A stretch of DNA of 28,686 bases from Bacillota bacterium (GTDB lineage: Bacteria > Bacillota_E > Sulfobacillia > Sulfobacillales > JAIMBI01): contig JAKARZ010000025.1 of the NCBI GenBank assembly GCA_021828405.1, positions 1-28,686 of the forward strand, read 5' to 3'. This document shows, piece by piece, positions 23,978 to 28,686 of this stretch. Position numbers and translations under genes: made by a program. The notes under the pieces are model-generated. The model saw only the letters and a program-made list of their open reading frames with translations, was not told the origin of the DNA and searched no databases. Each line of letters opens with the position of its first letter. Position 1 is the stretch's first letter.

Positions 23978-25171
23978 ATGGCGACGGACGTACTCACCCG
24001 GCTGGTGCATCCGCCTCGGGTGGCGGTGGTGGATCCACCCACCGTGCCGCCCCTCTATGCGTCGACCACCTATGGCGCGGAGGCCTTGGACCGTGTTGAC
24101 GGCGTGTTGGGCGGCCGCGAGACGGGTTTCCAGTACAGTCGGCAGGGCAATCCCACGGTCGCGGCCCTGGAGGGGGCGTTGGCCGACCTCGAAGAAGCCA
24201 GCTGGGCGGTGGTGGTGGCGTCCGGCATGGGGGCCATTGCGGCGGCGCTGGACGCGGCCGTGCCCCCCGGGGCGCTCGTGCTGGCGGCCCACGAACTTTA
24301 CGGCGCCACCGACGCGCTGCTGACGACCTGGCGGGACCAGGGGCGCATCACCCTTGCGCGGGCACCGGTGGGCAGCGGGGCCGAGTTCCTCACGGCCATT
24401 CGGGTGCAGCGACCCGCGGCCGTATTTGTCGAGAGCGCCTCGAATCCTCTGTTGCGGGCGGTCGACGTGTCGGCGCTGGCGGAGGCGGTGCACCGCGCAC
24501 AGGGGCGGTTGGTGGTGGACAACACGCTGCTGTCGCCTCTGGTGTTGGCTCCCTTGGCTCTGGGCGCCGACTTGGTCGTGGAGAGCCTCACGAAGTTCGT
24601 CGGGGGCCACGGTGACGTGACCGCCGGGGTTGTCGCCGGGGTGGACCCCGACTTGGCGCGCGCGGTGGTTACGCACCGCACCTACACGGGAGCGTCGGCC
24701 TCGCCGTTCGATGCGTGGCTGGCCGCCCGCGGGCTGAAGACCCTGGGGCTCCGCGTGGAGCGGCAGATGGCCACGGCCGCCGTGCTCGCGGCACGCCTAG
24801 CCGCCGCCGGCCTGCCCACCTGGTACCCGGGGCTACCGAGCCATCCGGACCATGCCACGGCAGCGCGCCTGTGGCAGGGTGGATTCGGCGCGTTGGTATC
24901 CGTGGACCTGCCCGGCGGCCGGCCGGCCGTCGACGCCGCGTGGCGTGCGTTTCGCCTCTGGGGCCGGGGGACGACGCTGGGCGATGTCGAGTCGCTGGTG
25001 CTCTACCCGGCCGTGGCGAGCCACCGCGGGCTCACCGCCGACGAGCGCCTGGTGCGGGGAATCGGGCCGGGCTTGCTACGTCTGTCGGTGGGCATCGAAG
25101 GCGTGGAGGATTTGTGGGCGGACTTGGCGGCAGCGCTGGGTGTTCCCCGTCGGCCCGATGTTGTAGTCTAA
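23978..25171 (+). CDS. Cys/Met-metabolism PLP-dependent enzyme
   Basis: This is a 397-residue enzyme of the cystathionine gamma-synthase/gamma-lyase fold family. It has PPLYASTTYG, FQYSRQGNPTVAALEGALADLE, then SGMGAIAAAL (PLP phosphate site), the conserved VDNTLLSPLVLAP (Asp holding the PLP nitrogen), and VVESLTKFVGGHGDVTAG with the Schiff-base Lys (about 206). The C-terminal domain ends with LLRLSVGIEGVEDLWADL, the usual Arg-Ser-Gly-Glu carboxylate-binding signature. Whether it is a synthase, a gamma-lyase or a homocysteine synthase cannot be decided. The ATG at 23978 directly follows a G7 run; the ATG at 23963 is an alternative. TACAAT at 23959-23964 could be a -10, with TTGACC 20 bases upstream, giving a nearly leaderless message. 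Confidence 0.88.
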   Translation: MATDVLTRLVHPPRVAVVDPPTVPPLYASTTYGAEALDRVDGVLGGRETGFQYSRQGNPTVAALEGALADLEEASWAVVVASGMGAIAAALDAAVPPGALVLAAHELYGATDALLTTWRDQGRITLARAPVGSGAEFLTAIRVQRPAAVFVESASNPLLRAVDVSALAEAVHRAQGRLVVDNTLLSPLVLAPLALGADLVVESLTKFVGGHGDVTAGVVAGVDPDLARAVVTHRTYTGASASPFDAWLAARGLKTLGLRVERQMATAAVLAARLAAAGLPTWYPGLPSHPDHATAARLWQGGFGALVSVDLPGGRPAVDAAWRAFRLWGRGTTLGDVESLVLYPAVASHRGLTADERLVRGIGPGLLRLSVGIEGVEDLWADLAAALGVPRRPDVVV

Positions 25172-25250
25172 AGCCCAATCATATACACGTATGCGAATGG
25201 CCAGATGATGAGCGGCGCGACAAGGGCCAAAGACAGGTTGGAGTCAGTAG

Positions 25251-26447
<1,197 letters not shown>

Positions 26448-26461
26448 GCGCAGCCCACAGT

Positions 26462-26485
26462 CAAGGGAAGGCTCCTCTTCCTTTG
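26462..26485. terminator. Hairpin between convergent genes
   Basis: CAAGGGAAG (26462-26470) pairs with CTTCCTTTG (26477-26485) around a GCTCCT loop, giving 9 bp with one G-T pair. It lies 15 bases after the sqdB stop and 16 bases beyond the peroxiredoxin stop. It is likely to terminate in both directions. Confidence 0.6.
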
Positions 26486-26500
26486 GTCGTGGGTCGTGGG

Positions 26501-26962
26501 TCACTGCAGCGCCAGGAGCACCTCGTCGGGATCGGGACGCTCGTCATCCCCATACACGTTGACAAACTCAAGGGGCCCGTCGGCCCCCACCACCAGCACG
26601 GCCCGCGCCGCTTGGCCGTTGTCCTGCAGAACGCCGTACGCCTTGAGCATCGCCCCGTGGGGCCAAAAGTCGCTGGCCAGGGGATAGGTGAGCCCGCCGA
26701 GGCTCTTGGCCCAGGCTGCAGTGCAAGGGACGAAATCCACACTCACGCCCACTACGTGGGCGTCCACCGCGCTCAAGCGCGCCTCGGCGCGGCTGAAGGC
26801 GGGAATCTCATTGGTTCAGACGGGAGTCCACGCCTGCGGGTAGCACACCAGCACGAGCCGATGCTCGGCATAGTCGGCCAGGCAAATCGATGAGGCCCCG
26901 GTGGTCGGCAGCGTGAAGGCGGGAGCCCGGCTGCCCACGGTCAGGGGCTTGGTGTAATTCAT
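26501..26962 (-). CDS. Peroxiredoxin (AhpE/BCP-like), candidate selenoprotein with UGA (Sec) at codon 49
   Basis: Read from the ATG at 26962 (GGGAGG 8 bases upstream), one frame runs to the TGA at 26503-26501, broken only by a TGA at 26818-26816, codon 49. The local sequence is LVLVCYPQAWTPV-[UGA]-TNEIPAF. Peroxiredoxins of this family read TPVCTNE, and the UGA replaces the peroxidatic cysteine itself. The remainder is intact: VGVSVDFVPCTAAWAKSLGG, YPLASDFWPHGAMLKAYGVL, GQAARAVLVVGADG. Total length is 153 residues including Sec, as usual. The Cys in VPCTAAW could be the resolving residue. Selenocysteine peroxiredoxins are known in some bacteria, such as Eubacterium acidaminophilum. A hairpin suited to SECIS follows the UGA. 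Likely role: reduction of H2O2 and organic peroxides. It is divergent from a methyltransferase. A nonsense mutation is the alternative. Confidence 0.82.
26772..26797 (-). promoter_or_regulatory. Candidate bacterial SECIS hairpin of the peroxiredoxin
   Basis: On the coding strand CGCGC (26791-26787) pairs with GCGCG (26782-26778) around a CGAG loop. Below a single C-C mismatch five more pairs (with two G-U) extend the stem to 26797 and 26772. The loop starts 29 bases after the UGA and has G at its second position, within the layout expected for bacterial SECIS elements. Its strength in GC-rich coding DNA must be read with caution. Confidence 0.5.
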
Positions 26963-27077
26963 GCGCATCTCCTCCCAGGTTCCACGGGTGCCCACCCTGC
27001 AGCCGTCCGACAGTCGTTTGCTAAGATGAGCCCAGGCTAGGATGGACTCGGCAGCCCATCCGCATGCAGGAGGAGCC

Positions 27078-27719
27078 ATGGACATCTGGGTCATTGCCAT
27101 CGTGGTCGTATTGGCGGGAGGATTTCTGGCTCTGCGGTGGGATGGACAGCGTCGGCCTCGCCCGATGGCGGTGTGGATGGAGTCGATGTTTCTCGACAAT
27201 CCGTTTCGGCGGGCGGTGTTCCCGCCCAGGCTCGTGACTCTCGCATGGATGCCGCCCCCCGGGGCGTGGGTTGGGGAGCTGGGCGCCGGAACAGGCATGG
27301 TCACAGCGCTTTTAGCGCGCAGCGTGGGGCCGACCGGACAGGTGTGGGCGATCGACCGGCAGGGCGCGGCCGTGGCTCGCGCCTTGCGCCGCACGGCCGC
27401 GTGGCCGCGGTGCGCCGTGGCGGTCGGGGATGCGCGCCGCCTGCCGTGGCCGGACGGGCAGTTGGACGCGGTGGTGAGCGTGGCCATGTTGGGGGAGGTG
27501 CCCGAGCACGAGCGTCCCGCCGTGCTGGCCGAGTGCCGCCGCGTGCTAAAGCCGGGGGGCATGCTGGTGCTCGGTGAATATGGGCCGGATCCTCACTACT
27601 TGTCTCCGAAGACGCTCGCATCGTTGGTCACCCAGGCTGGCTTCCGCATCGTGCGGCAGCACCGGGGATGGTGGCAGCACGCGTTGGCGGCAGAGGTGAA
27701 GGGGCCCACGAGCCCCTGA
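27078..27719 (+). CDS. Membrane-anchored class I SAM methyltransferase
   Basis: This is a 213-residue protein. An N-terminal helix (IWVIAIVVVLAGGFLAL, about 3-19) precedes a class I methyltransferase domain. It has motif I VGELGAGTGMVTALLAR (about 66-82), motif II VWAIDRQGAAV, the acidic motif VAVGDARRLPWPDGQLDAVVS and the post-motif RRVLKPGGMLVLGEYGPDP. The UbiE/Methyltransf_11-like domain suggests a lipid or quinone substrate at the membrane, though this is not certain. The ATG at 27078 follows AGGAGGAGCC, which decides the start. It is divergent from the UGA-containing peroxiredoxin across 115 bp. Confidence 0.85.
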   Translation: MDIWVIAIVVVLAGGFLALRWDGQRRPRPMAVWMESMFLDNPFRRAVFPPRLVTLAWMPPPGAWVGELGAGTGMVTALLARSVGPTGQVWAIDRQGAAVARALRRTAAWPRCAVAVGDARRLPWPDGQLDAVVSVAMLGEVPEHERPAVLAECRRVLKPGGMLVLGEYGPDPHYLSPKTLASLVTQAGFRIVRQHRGWWQHALAAEVKGPTSP

Positions 27720-28200
27720 ATCCGTGGGCCCGAGGCCCCAGAGTCCACGTCTGGGTCTCACCCGCGGATGCGCGAGGCGGGATGCGCAAAGCAAGGGCGG
27801 CCTCCGAAGCCGTGCGCCCACGCCTCCCCACACGCTGGCCAGAAGCATGGGGGCAGGACGTCGTGTTCAGGGCTAACCCAAAATCGGGCGGAAGGCGGCG
27901 GACGGACCCATGGACGCTGCGGGGCGAACGCTTTCGCGTCGTGTTGACCTTTTTGAACGCGGGCGTCCAAAATGGACAAGGCTCGGACATGCGGGCCCTC
28001 GTTGCGGCCGGAACCTCTAGGTTGCACCGCATGACGGGGGAGCCTGCCGGGGGTGAGTTGCGCCAAGGCTCCCGATCCGCGCGTGCTGGCCGGCACGGCC
28101 GGCAGGAAGTTCTGAGCCGGGCGGCGCGAGGCCCGTGCGCGGGTCCAAGACATCGCAGCATGGCCGGGGTCGGCCAAGTGGGGGCGTCCCCCGGAAATTA
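27720..28200. other. About 480 bp without a supportable gene
   Basis: No family motif is found in any frame. A plus-strand frame is open across it into the following cupin, but its composition is not protein-like and no ribosome site supports a start. TTGACC at 27943-27948 is a possible -35 without a clear -10. GGCCGGCACGGCCGGC near 28089 is a GC-rich inverted repeat. It may hold a leader or a non-coding element, but I see nothing definite. Confidence 0.45.
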
Positions 28201-28216
28201 TAGGGAGGCCATGAGG

Positions 28217-28558
28217 ATGGAGCGGATCGAGAAGCCGTGGGGCCATGAAATTTGGTGGGCGGTCACCGATCACTATGTGGGAAAAATCTTGTTCGTGCGG
28301 GCGGGGCAGGCGCTGTCACTCCAGTACCACGAAAAGAAGTCCGAGTCGATGTACTGTCAGAGTGGGCAGGGGCGCTTGGACCTGGACGGCGTCGAGCACG
28401 GGCTGACGCCGGGAACCGCCTATGACATTCGACCCGGTATGCGGCACCGGCTCACGGCGGACGAGGATCTGACGGTGGTGGAAGTGTCGACGCCGGAACT
28501 GCACGATGTGGTGCGGCTGTCCGACCGATACGGGCGCGAGGGGACCAATGCTCCCTGA
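28217..28558 (+). CDS. Small cupin, mannose-6-phosphate isomerase type II-like
   Basis: This is a 113-residue cupin. The opening IEKPWGHEIWWAVTDHYVGKIL is typical of the C-terminal, type II phosphomannose isomerase-like cupins. Motif 1 is LSLQYHEKKSESMYCQSGQGRLDLDG (about 35-60) with the His and Glu ligands, and motif 2 is GTAYDIRPGMRHRLTADEDLTVVEVSTPEL with the second His. It may isomerise a sugar phosphate or be a sugar-nucleotide pathway helper; the short stand-alone form leaves this open. The ATG at 28217 is 8 bases after GGGAGG; the ATG at 28211 is closer than optimal. Confidence 0.85.
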   Translation: MERIEKPWGHEIWWAVTDHYVGKILFVRAGQALSLQYHEKKSESMYCQSGQGRLDLDGVEHGLTPGTAYDIRPGMRHRLTADEDLTVVEVSTPELHDVVRLSDRYGREGTNAP

Positions 28559-28686
28559 TCCCCATCTCGCGCGGGGACAAGGCGACGGACCGGCTCACGT
28601 GGGCCGAGCGCGTGAGCGGGCGCACGGCGGATCATCCCCGGGTGCTCCGTGACGGCGGCGTGGTCTGCCCGCAGAGGCCCGTCACG
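28559..28686 (+). other. Window end; possible partial coding frame
   Basis: One frame is open from the cupin end to the window edge and reads SLIPISRGDKATDRL, TWAERVSGRTADHPRV, then LRDGGVVCPQ, which looks protein-like. No usual start codon or ribosome site is found for it, so it may begin unusually or be a fragment. I cannot name a family. Confidence 0.3.

Overview
The window is about 28.7 kb of GC-rich bacterial chromosome with frequent GTG and TTG starts and clear GGAGG-type ribosome binding sites. The mix of a VIT1-like metal carrier, an MntR-like regulator, a low-molecular-weight D,D-carboxypeptidase, an APS reductase and a UDP-sulfoquinovose synthase fits a high-GC Gram-positive-type lineage, for example a deep Firmicutes branch of the Sulfobacillus/Thermaerobacter/Symbiobacterium kind. 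No rRNA, tRNA or other taxonomic marker is present, so this placement is a guess. No phage, CRISPR array or intact insertion sequence was seen.

Region by region: (1) 1-6.3 kb is a patchy, partly decayed stretch. It holds a broken methyltransferase, an intact VIT1-like carrier, a broken GNAT/FAD-oxidoreductase, a redoxin with an in-frame UGA, a VapBC pair, a broken pirin and the remnant of a second antitoxin. (2) 6.3-9.8 kb has a VapC toxin, a YraQ/ArsP-type permease divergent from a LysR regulator, thioredoxin and a cupin, closed by a perfect 18-bp hairpin. (3) 9.9-13 kb has oligopeptidase B divergent from an EamA exporter. (4) 13-20.5 kb is an ABC export region: a fused ATPase-permease, then an adaptor/ATPase/permease operon of MacAB type, with an acylphosphatase and a polytopic membrane protein between them. 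(5) 20.6-25.2 kb has a single-domain receiver, APS reductase, a D-Ala-D-Ala carboxypeptidase, an MntR-like regulator and a Cys/Met-type PLP enzyme. (6) 25.2-28.7 kb has the sulfolipid head-group enzyme SqdB, a peroxiredoxin with an in-frame UGA, a membrane-anchored methyltransferase and a small cupin.

The main result is two likely selenoproteins. In a Prx-like redoxin (3592-4044) and in an AhpE/BCP-like peroxiredoxin (minus strand, 26501-26962) the only interruption is a UGA, and in each case it lies exactly where the family has its catalytic cysteine (LF-U-PYC and TPV-U-T). Each UGA is followed, at a distance suitable for a bacterial SECIS, by a hairpin with G at position 1 or 2 of a small apical loop. 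The truly broken genes in the window carry TAG stops at non-catalytic positions plus indels, and UGA ends many intact genes, so a changed genetic code or general decay explains the two UGA codons less well. With thioredoxin, APS reductase, SqdB and the PLP enzyme nearby, the window has a strong sulfur/selenium redox flavour. The selenocysteine machinery itself is not in the window.
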